Made by a program: the position numbers and the translations under genes
Part shown: piece by piece, positions 26,371-35,182 of the stretch
How the letters are laid out: every line of letters starts with the position of its first letter
Position numbering within the stretch: the stretch's first letter is position 1
Notes under the pieces: generated by a model
Database searches by the model: none
Told to the model about the DNA's origin: nothing
The model's input: only the letters and a program-made list of their open reading frames with translations
NCBI RefSeq assembly: GCF_017603825.1
Contig: NZ_CP072014.1
Coordinates: 558,001-622,000, forward strand
DNA length: 64,000 nucleotides
Source: Arthrobacter crystallopoietes
Lineage (GTDB): Bacteria; Actinomycetota; Actinomycetes; Actinomycetales; Micrococcaceae
Reading direction: 5' to 3'

Positions 26371-27183
26371 TTAGTAAAAGAAGATCGGGAGCCAGTCGCG
26401 GTTGTGTGCGTGGACCAGTGCGAGGAACAGGACGAAGTCGAAGATCAAGTGCACGGACACGACATACGTTAACGACTTCGTGAGCTTGAACGTGTAGCCC
26501 TGCAGCAGCGCGAACGGGAATGTCAGTAACGGGCCCCAAGCCTGGTAGCCGATCTCCCACAGGAAGGACGAGAAGATCACGGCCTGCAGGATATTGGCGA
26601 GCCAATCCGGGAAGTGCCGCCGCAGCAGGGTGAAGGTGGTGCAGATAAAGAACAGCTCGTCCCAGATACCAACAGCGTTCACTCCGAGAAAGAGCCGCCA
26701 GAAGATAGTGGGGTCGGATGCGTCCGGCCAGTTCTGGTAGACGCCGGTGCTGATCAAGTACCCCGGGAGAATAAAGTAGCCGAGCGCAATAACACCGATA
26801 AGGTACAGCTTCGCGGCCAGCGGCCATTTACGGCCCGTGTTCACGGGAAATTTGATGATCCTCTCGCGGTAAACAAACCGCGACACCAGCCACGGAACGA
26901 GCACGGCCAAGGCGAGCGCACCGCCCATCAGTGCCATGTGCCCGATGCTCAAATCAGCGTTCAGCGGGACCAGGCTGATAATAACCATGCCCGCTGCGAC
27001 GAGTGCGAGATGCATCAGGAATTCACGGTCGATCAACGCGGCCGCCACCAAGCTGATGCCGAGCAGGCTGTAACCAGCGGGGTCATTCTCTAGGCCGAAA
27101 AGCAGCACCCCGGATGCCGAGAGCAGGACCGCCGGCAGGAGCTTCCAACTGAGCGCGGTACGTGCCGCTTCGGTCGAGATCAT
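26371..27183 (-). CDS. CPBP/CAAX-protease-like membrane protein, about 270 aa
   Basis: Eight or so hydrophobic helices. The region GIWDELFFICTTFTLLRRHFPD followed by SSFLWEIGYQAWG and VSVHLIFDFVLFLALVH has the layout of the three motifs of CPBP intramembrane metalloproteases. However, the first motif shows DE where active members have EE, and the second has Trp where a His or Asn is expected, so catalytic activity is doubtful. The start at ATG 27183 follows GGGGTGG closely; GTG at 27189 is the alternative. It is divergent from the stress membrane gene at 27305. Confidence 0.68.
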   Translation of the reverse strand: MISTEAARTALSWKLLPAVLLSASGVLLFGLENDPAGYSLLGISLVAAALIDREFLMHLALVAAGMVIISLVPLNADLSIGHMALMGGALALAVLVPWLVSRFVYRERIIKFPVNTGRKWPLAAKLYLIGVIALGYFILPGYLISTGVYQNWPDASDPTIFWRLFLGVNAVGIWDELFFICTTFTLLRRHFPDWLANILQAVIFSSFLWEIGYQAWGPLLTFPFALLQGYTFKLTKSLTYVVSVHLIFDFVLFLALVHAHNRDWLPIFFY

Positions 27184-27241
27184 TGCCACCCCACAAGCAT
27201 GTCAGCGTCGCGCGTTACAGCGAAACCGTTTCGCACGGCCT

Positions 27242-27300
27242 CTTGGTATTTTGCCAAGCTGTACTAAGTATGCTTATTGTTTAGCGAACCTATAAGGAGG
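27242..27300 (+). promoter_or_regulatory. promoter/operator region and strong RBS of the GlsB/YeaQ-type gene
   Basis: Two inverted repeats precede the gene: CTTGG-N7-CCAAG (27242-27258) and the near-palindrome ACTAAGTATGCTTATT (27263-27278). The ribosome-binding site AAGGAGG (27294-27300) is near-ideal. The AT-rich palindrome may be an operator or stress-promoter element; which factor binds is unknown. Confidence 0.5.
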
Positions 27301-27304
27301 CAAC

Positions 27305-27565
27305 ATGATTGGTTTTATCATCGCTGGGCTCGTCATCGGAGTACTTGCACGTCTGATCAAGCCTGGGAAACAGCATCTGGGCATGCTCGCCACGCTGCTG
27401 CTGGGCCTGGCGGGTTCAGTCATTGGTGGCGTGATCGCGAACCTGCTTGGCACCGGCGACATCTTCGAGCTGAACATTCTTGGATTTGTCGTTGCCGTAA
27501 TCGCAGCAGTGCTCCTGATCGGCGTAGCTGAAGGCATGGCCGGCCGCCGGAGCGTCCGCCGCTAG
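27305..27565 (+). CDS. GlsB/YeaQ/YmgE-family stress-response membrane protein, 86 aa
   Basis: Typical sequence of this family: MIGFIIAGLVIGVLARLIKPG, then LGMLATLLLGLAGSVIGGVI and a third helix LNILGFVVAVIAAVLLIGV, giving three Gly-rich transmembrane segments and a basic C-terminus. Members are induced by envelope, acid or heat stress; molecular function is unclear. It is monocistronic: a strong RBS in front and a strong hairpin behind. Confidence 0.93.
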   Translation: MIGFIIAGLVIGVLARLIKPGKQHLGMLATLLLGLAGSVIGGVIANLLGTGDIFELNILGFVVAVIAAVLLIGVAEGMAGRRSVRR

Positions 27566-27589
27566 AGCACTTCGGATTAGAGATTGATG

Positions 27590-27627
27590 GCCGGTGGCCG
27601 GGTGCGATAGAGCACCCGGCCACCGGC
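27590..27627. terminator. strong hairpin terminator, probably bidirectional
   Basis: A perfect 16-bp stem (27590-27605 with 27612-27627; arms GCCGGTGGCCGGGTGC and its complement) with a six-base loop lies between the convergent stress-protein gene and the ABC exporter gene. No long T-run follows, as is common in high-GC actinobacteria. Confidence 0.85.
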
Positions 27628-27676
27628 ATTGTCCGCCGGAGACGCCGGTTGACGGGTCTTTCGACGTCGTCGTCAA

Positions 27677-29713
27677 CTACACTGTGTCTGCCGCCGCGGC
27701 GAACTGGGACATGTACAGCCGGTAGTACGCGCCCTGGGCTTCAAGCAGTGCTGCATGGTTTCCTTGTTCCACGATCTGCCCGTCCTCCATCACCAGGATG
27801 ATGTCGGCGTCGCGGATCGTGGAGAGCCGGTGAGCGATCACGAAGCTGGTCCGGTCAGTGCGCAGGGCCGCCATGGCGTGCTGGACCAACAGCTCGGTCC
27901 GGGTGTCCACGGAGCTGGTGGCCTCGTCCAGAATCAGCAGCGACGGGTTGGCCAGGAAGGCGCGGGCGATCGTGATCAGCTGTTTCTCGCCGGCGCTGAC
28001 ATTGTTGCCATCTTCGTCGATTACGGTGTCGTAGCCGTCCGGCAACGCCCGCACAAAGCGGTCCACGTAGGTGGCCTTCGCCGCTTCGAGCACCTGCTCC
28101 TCCGTGGCGTCGAGGTTGCCGTAGCAGATGTTCTCCGCGATGGTGCCGCCGAACAGCCAGGCGTCCTGCAGCACCATGCCCACCTTGGAGCGCAGTTCGG
28201 CCCGGCTGAGCTGGGTGATGTCCACGTTGTCCAGAGTGATCCGGCCGGAGTTCAGCTCGTAGAAGCGCATCACCAGGTTCACCAACGTGGTCTTTCCGGC
28301 ACCGGTAGGCCCCACGATCGCTACGGTTTCGCCGGGCTTCGCGGCGAAGGACAGGTCCTCGATCAGCGGTTTGTCCGGCGTGTAGCTGAAGCTGACGTGC
28401 TCGAATTCCACATGGCCGTCGGTCTTGGGCGGCAGCGATTTGGTGGCAGTGTCCGGGTCCTGCTCCTCGGCGTCGAGCAGTTCGAACACCCTCTCGGCGG
28501 AGGCCACGCCGGACTGCAGCATGTTGGCCATGCCGGCCATCTGGCTCAGCGGCTGGTTGAACTCACGGGAGTACTGGATGAACGCCGTCGCATCGCCCAG
28601 GGTCATGGAGCCGGACGCCACGCGCAGCCCGCCTACCACTGCGATCCCCACATAGGACAGGTACGAGATGAACTGCATGACGGGCATGATCATGCCCGAG
28701 ACAAACTGCGCGCCGAAGGAGGCTTTGTAGAGTTCCTCGTTCTTCTCGTCGAACTGAGCCAGCGACTCTTTCTCCCGGCCGAAAACGCGCACCAGGTCAT
28801 GCCCGCTGAAGGACTCCTCGATATGACCGTTCAGCTGCCCGGTGTTCTTCCACTGGGCGGCGAAGAGCTTCTGGCTTCGTGCACCGATCAGGCCGGCGCC
28901 CAGCGCGGAGAGCGGCAGCGCGATCAGGGCGATCACGGCCAACTGCCAGGAGACGATGAACATCATGACCGTGATGCCGATCAGGCTCAGCGCAGACATG
29001 ACCAGCTGCGCGAAGGCCTGTTGCAGCGCCTGCTGGACGTTGTCGACGTCGTTAGTTACCCGGGAGAGCAGATCGCCGCGCTGGCGGGTATCGAAGTAGT
29101 TCAGCGGCAGCCGGTTCAGCTTGTCTTCCACGTCGCGGCGCAGGTTGTAGACCACGCGCATGACCACCTTGTTCAGCACGTAGCCCTGCAGCCACATAAA
29201 GAGCGAGGACACCACGTACATGCCCAGCACAATCGCAATCAGCCGGCCCAGCAGCTCGAAATCGATGCCGGCACCCGGCGTGATTTCCATGCCGGACAGC
29301 AGGTCCGCGAACTGGTCCTGCCCCTGCGCACGGAGCCCCGATATCACCTGTTCCTGGCTGGCGCCGGCCGGCAGGTTGCTACCGATGGCGCCGTTGAAAA
29401 TCACGTCCATTGCGTTGCCGAGGACCCTCGGGGCAATGACATTAAGTACGACGGCGATGATCACCATCGCGAGCACCCCGGCAATAGCTGCCTTTTCCGG
29501 CTTCAGCAACCCGAAGAGCCGCTTGGCGGACGGCCAGAAATGCTTGGCCTTCTTCGCCGGCGTGCCGCCGAACATGTCGCCGTCGGCCTCGGTGGGCTGG
29601 AATTCCTCCTCGAGGACCTGAGCCTCGGCGTCCGCGGCCGCGCCGGGAGTGGGTGCCGCCACCGGATCGACGGCTGGCCCGTCGTCCTGCCGGATGTCCT
29701 TGTCCGTGCTCAT
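27677..29713 (-). CDS. ABC exporter half-transporter, consensus Walker B subunit, 678 aa
   Basis: An acidic ~60-residue N-terminal extension precedes six transmembrane helices and a nucleotide-binding domain with Walker A GPTGAGKTT, signature NVSAGEKQ and Walker B LLILDEATSSVD containing the catalytic Glu. The signature deviates from LSGGQ. Its start overlaps the stop of the upstream gene (ATGA), so it forms a heterodimer with that product. In such heterodimers one ATP site is degenerate: here this subunit's altered signature would pair with the partner's altered Walker B. Likely a multidrug or lipid exporter. Confidence 0.92.
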   Translation of the reverse strand: MSTDKDIRQDDGPAVDPVAAPTPGAAADAEAQVLEEEFQPTEADGDMFGGTPAKKAKHFWPSAKRLFGLLKPEKAAIAGVLAMVIIAVVLNVIAPRVLGNAMDVIFNGAIGSNLPAGASQEQVISGLRAQGQDQFADLLSGMEITPGAGIDFELLGRLIAIVLGMYVVSSLFMWLQGYVLNKVVMRVVYNLRRDVEDKLNRLPLNYFDTRQRGDLLSRVTNDVDNVQQALQQAFAQLVMSALSLIGITVMMFIVSWQLAVIALIALPLSALGAGLIGARSQKLFAAQWKNTGQLNGHIEESFSGHDLVRVFGREKESLAQFDEKNEELYKASFGAQFVSGMIMPVMQFISYLSYVGIAVVGGLRVASGSMTLGDATAFIQYSREFNQPLSQMAGMANMLQSGVASAERVFELLDAEEQDPDTATKSLPPKTDGHVEFEHVSFSYTPDKPLIEDLSFAAKPGETVAIVGPTGAGKTTLVNLVMRFYELNSGRITLDNVDITQLSRAELRSKVGMVLQDAWLFGGTIAENICYGNLDATEEQVLEAAKATYVDRFVRALPDGYDTVIDEDGNNVSAGEKQLITIARAFLANPSLLILDEATSSVDTRTELLVQHAMAALRTDRTSFVIAHRLSTIRDADIILVMEDGQIVEQGNHAALLEAQGAYYRLYMSQFAAAADTV

Positions 29714-31443
29714 GCCACCTCCTCCGCCTGGGTCTGCGAATCAACAATTTCCTGGTAGGTGGGCGAGGTTTCCAGCAGTTCCCCGTGGGTGCCGCGGGCG
29801 ACGATCTGCCCGTGATCCATCACCAGGATCTGGTCCGCGTCAGTGATGGTGGTGACTCGCTGGGCCACGATGATCACTGTGGCGTCCTTGGTCTTGGCCT
29901 TCAGCGCCGCCCGCAGCCGCGCATCAGTGGCCACGTCCAGCGCCGAGAACGAGTCGTCGAACAGGTACACCTTGGGCTTGGCCACCAACGCCCGTGCGAT
30001 GCAGAGCCGCTGGCGCTGTCCACCGGAAACGTTGGTGCCTCCCTGCGATACCGGCGAGTTCAACCCGTGCTCCTTGGCCAGCACGAAATCCGCGCCCTGG
30101 GCTACGGTGAGGGCTTCCCAGAGGTCGTCGTCGTGCGCTTGGGGGTTGCCGAACCGCAGATTGTGCGCGATGGTGCCGGAGAACAGGTACGGCCGCTGCG
30201 GCACCAGCGCCACGCGGTCCGTGATGTCCGGGCGCGCCATGCCGGTGATCGGCACACCGTCGAGCAGGACCTCCCCGCTGCCGACGTCGAAAAGCCGGGG
30301 CAGCATGGAAATCAGCGTGCTTTTGCCGGACCCGGTGCTGCCCACAATGGCGGTGGTCTGCCCTGGCCGGGCGGTGAAACTGACGTCGTTGAGCACGGGA
30401 GCTTCGGCGCCCGGATAGGCGAAGGATACGTTCCGGAACTCCACCACGCCGGCCTTGTCCACCGGCTGCAGCGGCTGCTCCGGCTCGTGGATGGAAGGCT
30501 TGACGCCGAGCACCTCGCCGATGCGCTCGGCACAGACCGAGGCGCGCGGAATCATCATCGCCATGAACGTACCCATCATGACCGCCACCAGGATCTGCAG
30601 CAGGTACTGAAGGAACGCGGTCAGTGCGCCCACCTGCATCTCCCCCGCGTCCACCCGCAGCCCGCCGAACCACAGCACGGCCGCCGTGGCCAGATGCAGG
30701 ATCATCCCGATCGCCGGGAACATCAGCACAAACAGCGAGCCCACGGCCAGGGACACGTCCGTCAGTTCCCGGTTGGCCTTGCCGAAGCGTTTAGCCTCGA
30801 ACGGCTCGCGGACAAAGGCGCGCACCACTCGGATGCCGGTGATCTGCTCGCGCAGCACCCCGTTAATGTTGTCAATCTTGGTCTGCATGGACCGGAACAG
30901 CGGCATCAGGCGCCAGACAAGGAAACCAACGACCACGAACAGTGCCGGCACGGATACCCACACCAGCCAGGAGAGCGCAAGGTCCTCGCGCAGCGCCATG
31001 ATGATGCCACCGATGCACATGATGGGAGCCGCCACCATGAAGTTCAGGCCCATCAGCACCAGCATCTGGACCTGCTGCACATCGTTGGTGCCGCGGGTGA
31101 TCAGGCTGGGCGCACCGAATCCGTTGACTTCCTGGGCCGAGAAGCCAGATACCTTGTGGAAGACGCCCTTGCGCACATCCCGGCCGACGGCCATGGCCGC
31201 TTTGGACCCGAACCAGACCGCGGCGATCGCCGTCGTTACTTGGACCAGGCTGACTCCAAGCATGACCATGCCGGTGTTCCAGATGTATTCGGTATCGCCG
31301 CGGGCCACGCCCTGGTCAATGATCTGGGCGTTCAGGCTAGGCAAGTAGAGGGCCGCGATGGTCGCCGCGAGCTGCAGGATGACCACCGCCAGGACCAGTG
31401 ACAGGTAGGGCCGTATGTAGTGACGGACCAGTTTGATCAGCAT
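29710..31443 (-). CDS. ABC exporter half-transporter, degenerate-site subunit, 577 aa
   Basis: Six transmembrane helices (VRHYIRPYLSLVLAVVILQ onward) are followed by an ATPase domain with Walker A GSTGSGKST, canonical signature NVSGGQRQR and Walker B VYLFDDSFSALD, where Ser stands in place of the catalytic Glu. This is the pattern of the non-hydrolysing site in heterodimeric exporters such as TM287/288 or BmrCD. It is the first gene of a two-gene operon with four-base overlap. The cytoplasmic helix loops contain normal coupling-helix features (ITRGTNDVQQVQ). Substrate unknown. Confidence 0.92.
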   Translation of the reverse strand: MLIKLVRHYIRPYLSLVLAVVILQLAATIAALYLPSLNAQIIDQGVARGDTEYIWNTGMVMLGVSLVQVTTAIAAVWFGSKAAMAVGRDVRKGVFHKVSGFSAQEVNGFGAPSLITRGTNDVQQVQMLVLMGLNFMVAAPIMCIGGIIMALREDLALSWLVWVSVPALFVVVGFLVWRLMPLFRSMQTKIDNINGVLREQITGIRVVRAFVREPFEAKRFGKANRELTDVSLAVGSLFVLMFPAIGMILHLATAAVLWFGGLRVDAGEMQVGALTAFLQYLLQILVAVMMGTFMAMMIPRASVCAERIGEVLGVKPSIHEPEQPLQPVDKAGVVEFRNVSFAYPGAEAPVLNDVSFTARPGQTTAIVGSTGSGKSTLISMLPRLFDVGSGEVLLDGVPITGMARPDITDRVALVPQRPYLFSGTIAHNLRFGNPQAHDDDLWEALTVAQGADFVLAKEHGLNSPVSQGGTNVSGGQRQRLCIARALVAKPKVYLFDDSFSALDVATDARLRAALKAKTKDATVIIVAQRVTTITDADQILVMDHGQIVARGTHGELLETSPTYQEIVDSQTQAEEVA

Positions 31444-31616
31444 GAAGCCTGTTCCTCGGGATCGTGAGTGATAAAGCCAGGATGCGGGAGTGCCGCGCAG
31501 GGACCGCAGTTGCCGTCCGGCGCCGCCAGAAAGGCCGCACCCTAGCGTATGCCCGCGATCGGGCAGTGTCTATCAGTCGAAAGGAGGATCTTCGGCGGGC
31601 AGGGACGCTCGGTCAG

Positions 31617-32597
31617 CTAGACGGATTCGGTCATCTCCTCCGGGACGGCAATGACATCCACCAGCGCACCGGAGCGCATGACTGTGACCGGGAAGGGCAC
31701 ACCGATGGCGTCTGAAAAGAGCAGCTTCTGCAGGCTTTCGGCGCTTGCCACCGGACGGCGGCCGGCGCTGACTACCAGATCGCCCTGCTTCAGGCCGGCT
31801 TTGGCGGCCGGCGAACCGGGAATGACCTCGACGACGCGCAGGGCGTGGCGCTGCCCGTTGCGCAGCTTGATGGTGGCCGGCAGTTGCAACGGGGTGCTGA
31901 CCAGGCCAAGGTAGGCACGCCGGACGCGACCGTCGGTCAGCAGGGCGGAGATGATGCGGCGCGTAGTGGCGTTGATGGGGATGGCAAGGCCCAGACCAGC
32001 GCCGGCCACGGCCGTGCTGATGCCGACGACGTAGCCGCGGCTGTCGGCGAGCGCGCCGCCGGAGCTGCCCGGGTTGAGGGCCGCGTCCGTCTGGATGACG
32101 TCTTCGATCACCCGCCTGCTCCCGCCGGACCAGGCAGGCATCGAGCGGCCGAGTCCGCTCACCACCCCTGCGGACACGGAACCGCTCAGGCCCAGCGGGT
32201 TGCCGACCGCGATGACCAGCTGTCCCACCCGCAGCGCTTCGGCGTCGCCGAGCCGGGCAGGGGCCGGCGTGGCCGACAGGCCGCGGAGCACGGCCAGATC
32301 GGATAGCGGGTCGGCACCAATGATGTCGATGTCCGCGGCGCTTCCGTCCGCAAATACTGCCCGCCCTTCATTCGCGCGGGCGACCACATGCGCGTTGGTC
32401 AGCAGGTAACCGTCTTCGGTGAACACCACAGCCGAACCGGCACCCACCCGGACCGGACCGTTGCGGCCATGGCGCGCCATCTCGATGGCAGCCACATGCG
32501 GCGTAACGGATTCCGCCACACGGATGACGGTCCGCGAGTAGGCATCAAGCGGGTCTTCGGCGCCGGGGGCTGGACCGACGCCGGGTGTTGCGTTCAC
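31617..32597 (-). CDS. HtrA/DegP-like trypsin-fold serine protease with PDZ domain, 326 aa
   Basis: Protease domain residues ~25-225 with the catalytic triad visible: His70 in LLTNAHVV, Asp100 in PLSDLAVL and Ser179 in NPGSSGGAL. A single C-terminal PDZ domain (~235-315) has VIPGSPAAKAGLKQGDLVV. Unusually there is no signal peptide or membrane helix, so this S1C member is predicted to be cytoplasmic or non-classically exported. The GTG start has GAGGAAG upstream. Members degrade or refold damaged proteins. It stands alone between the ABC operon and the oxidase gene. Confidence 0.9.
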   Translation of the reverse strand: MNATPGVGPAPGAEDPLDAYSRTVIRVAESVTPHVAAIEMARHGRNGPVRVGAGSAVVFTEDGYLLTNAHVVARANEGRAVFADGSAADIDIIGADPLSDLAVLRGLSATPAPARLGDAEALRVGQLVIAVGNPLGLSGSVSAGVVSGLGRSMPAWSGGSRRVIEDVIQTDAALNPGSSGGALADSRGYVVGISTAVAGAGLGLAIPINATTRRIISALLTDGRVRRAYLGLVSTPLQLPATIKLRNGQRHALRVVEVIPGSPAAKAGLKQGDLVVSAGRRPVASAESLQKLLFSDAIGVPFPVTVMRSGALVDVIAVPEEMTESV

Positions 32598-32694
32598 AGC
32601 GCACTTCCTCGAACTGTTGGTGATCTATTAAAACCACCTTGGGTCCGTGGTTGATCCAGCAGACGCTACGCCTTCGGTGAACTCTTCCGAAATC

Positions 32695-35091
32695 CTATTC
32701 GGCGTTAATGGTTATCGTCTTGGTCGCCCGGACCTGCCCGGGCACCCAGGACAGGAACCTGATGTGCATGAGGTACTTGCCGCGTGCTGGCGGGCGCAGC
32801 AGGAAGTCGTACTTTTCCGCCGCTCCTGAAGCTATCTTGCTGGTGCGGAGCGGATATTTGCTGGACCAGACCGGCGTGGACGGACCGTGGGGATCGGCGG
32901 TATTGCGGAAGGGACGCCCGTCATGCGCAATTAGATCGGCCATCGCGACGGGATTGCCCTTCATATCGGTAAATTCCGTCAAGGTGGGGAAATAGTCCAC
33001 GTTGACCATGCGGACCAGGGTGGGCGCGCGTCCGTTGCCCTCCAGATTCGCTTTCATGCTGGAGAAGGCCCAGACGCGGCGTCCACCCGGTCTCTTGGGG
33101 ATGACGCCGCCCAGGGTATAGAAATGCTTTGCCTTGAACCGGTTCAGGCCGGCGTCCTCGCCGGAGAGGCCTGCGGCGTGGTTCTTCTCGTGCCAGCTCG
33201 GATCCAGGGAATAGGGCAGCAGCACTGTTTCGGTGGCGATGTCGTACTCCGGGCCGTCGACGAACGCGCGTCTTGTACCCGGGGTAGGAGGGTTCGTCCG
33301 GTCTATCGCCGGGTCGACGATGACCACACCGAACATGCCCATCTCGACATGCAGCGGCGTGTTGACGTGGCAATGGTAGAAATACGTACCGGACCCACCG
33401 CGGTTCGGATTGCCGGCTACCCCGATGTCCGGCCTCAGTTGGTAGGTGTAGTGGCCTGTGACTTCATAGGAGGTGTGGCCCACCCCGTCGTTGCGTGGAT
33501 CGGGTTCAAGGCCGTGCCAGTGGATGGTGTGTACGCGTTTGCTCGGCTCGATGGTTCCGTGGAAGATGTCGCCTTCCGTGAACCGCGCCAGCGGACCGGG
33601 CAGGCCGCGGTCCTTGCTGTTGGTCGCAAAGCTCCACACCTCGTGCTCGGAGCCGTCCGGAAATTCGAGCTCACGGCTGAAGAAGTCGAATGTCATCGAG
33701 ACGTCCGGCTGCTGTCGGAACAGGGTTTCCGGACTGCCCTCATGCGGCTGGTCGGAAGCAAAGTCCACCTGGCTCTCGTATGTATGGTGTGCCTCGGCCT
33801 CCTGTTCACCAGCCAGCACCCAGTCCGCCACCAGGCCGCCCGGGTACAGACCGCCCGCAGCAGTTTGCGACGGTTCCGCATGACAGTGCATGGGGTAGCG
33901 CCAGTCTTCCTCGCGAGCTTCCCAAACGGCGTCGACACAGTCCGGTGGGCGCACCATCGGCAGAATCGCTTCTTTGCGTTCAAGCGGTGAAAGCGCAACG
34001 GTGTCTTCCCATTGCTGGAGGCTTACGTGGCCGTCCGCCATCACCGTGCCCTTCTCCCGCGGGTAGTCCCGCCCGTTCTCCCGTACGACCCAGACATGAT
34101 TACCGTGGTAGTGCAGTTGGTGTCCCACAATGCCGGCGTTGACCATCCGGATCAGCTGTCCGGTCCGGACGGTTCCCGCGGCCGGCGACTGGCTGAAGTT
34201 CCGCACATCCGTCAAGCGGGGGAAACCTGAGGGAAGGCTGTCTTCCTCCCTTTCTTCGTTCAATTCAGGGTCGTCGGAGACGCCCAGGGAGCGGAAGCCT
34301 GCCTCGTCATTCAGGTTGAAGTAGCGCGGTGCTACGTCCGTTCCGATGCTGTCGAGCTTGCCGCCCCGGGAGGCAACGCTGGCCCACTCCGGCACCACGT
34401 TGTGGCACATCCACAGCCACTGGCGCTCGAACTCCGGCCCGTTCGGGCCGAGATGCCAAGCCCGGGCAGGGTCGATAACTACCAGTGCCCCGTAGAGGCC
34501 CAGTGTTCGTTCAACAGCACCGTTGGTGGGATCTGCATAGAGGTACGTTCCCGGAGCGGGGGCCTCCAGGTTCAGAGTCGCCGTCGCGCCGGCGGGAATG
34601 GGTCCGCTGGTCTTGTCGCCCCTGTCCGGTCCTGCGCCGTGGATCATCAGTTCGTGGGGCTGCGAAAGACGGTTGTGGATGCGCAGCCTGATAGTGCTTC
34701 CCACCTCCGCGATAATGGTCCGCTCCGGAAAGTAGCTGGCCCAGTACCGGCGTTTCGGCAGGTAGTAGTACTCTTCCTGCGGATCCGGACGCTCCGGCGC
34801 GGGCCTGCCATGAGGCGGCAGCGGCCGCCCCAGCGGATAGGTACGGCTCTCGACGACCTTGCCCGATTGGGTAAAGATCCGCGGAGCTATCCTCAAGCTC
34901 GGGTTCGGATCCGAAGGGGCCGTCTGGCGGTCTCCAAAACCACGGTGGTACACCAACGCGCCGTCGACCATGGGCACAAAGCCCTCATTGATGTAGAGAT
35001 CCAGCACGCCAGCCGACCCGGTAGAACCGGTCCTGACGTTGGTGGCGGGCGCCGTTCCGCGCCGCAAAAAATTGATTAGACCGTTCCCCAT
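32695..35091 (-). CDS. large multicopper oxidase, 798 aa
   Basis: Oxidises a substrate by single electrons and reduces oxygen to water. Four cupredoxin-like domains seem present. The first (~130-215) has lost copper ligands (HELMIHGAG, GTYLYADPT). The second carries HQLHYHG (324-330) and MHCH (401-404); the third carries HTIHWHG (521-527) and YHCHVNTPLHVEMGM (572-586), supplying HxH pairs for a trinuclear site plus Cys, His and Met for a type-1 copper. The last ~200 residues lack ligands. No signal peptide is evident. ATG 35091 is preceded by GAGAGG; a TTG at 35112 is less likely. A truncated paralogue lies at 24459-25829. The biological substrate is unknown. Confidence 0.85.
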   Translation of the reverse strand: MGNGLINFLRRGTAPATNVRTGSTGSAGVLDLYINEGFVPMVDGALVYHRGFGDRQTAPSDPNPSLRIAPRIFTQSGKVVESRTYPLGRPLPPHGRPAPERPDPQEEYYYLPKRRYWASYFPERTIIAEVGSTIRLRIHNRLSQPHELMIHGAGPDRGDKTSGPIPAGATATLNLEAPAPGTYLYADPTNGAVERTLGLYGALVVIDPARAWHLGPNGPEFERQWLWMCHNVVPEWASVASRGGKLDSIGTDVAPRYFNLNDEAGFRSLGVSDDPELNEEREEDSLPSGFPRLTDVRNFSQSPAAGTVRTGQLIRMVNAGIVGHQLHYHGNHVWVVRENGRDYPREKGTVMADGHVSLQQWEDTVALSPLERKEAILPMVRPPDCVDAVWEAREEDWRYPMHCHAEPSQTAAGGLYPGGLVADWVLAGEQEAEAHHTYESQVDFASDQPHEGSPETLFRQQPDVSMTFDFFSRELEFPDGSEHEVWSFATNSKDRGLPGPLARFTEGDIFHGTIEPSKRVHTIHWHGLEPDPRNDGVGHTSYEVTGHYTYQLRPDIGVAGNPNRGGSGTYFYHCHVNTPLHVEMGMFGVVIVDPAIDRTNPPTPGTRRAFVDGPEYDIATETVLLPYSLDPSWHEKNHAAGLSGEDAGLNRFKAKHFYTLGGVIPKRPGGRRVWAFSSMKANLEGNGRAPTLVRMVNVDYFPTLTEFTDMKGNPVAMADLIAHDGRPFRNTADPHGPSTPVWSSKYPLRTSKIASGAAEKYDFLLRPPARGKYLMHIRFLSWVPGQVRATKTITINAE

Positions 35092-35182
35092 GACTGCAGC
35101 CTCTCGATGCAAGCACTAATCCCCACAAGAAGTACTGCACCTAGTACGTCACCCCCATCTTGGAAAACCCTTGGTCCAGCGG

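Noticed and set aside
27755-29758. 667-codon plus-strand open frame opposite the ABC exporter gene
   Set aside because: It is the antisense of a clear ABC gene, His/Gln/Arg-rich without recognisable domains; high GC keeps it open by chance. The same holds for 29653-31401 and 35171-36667.
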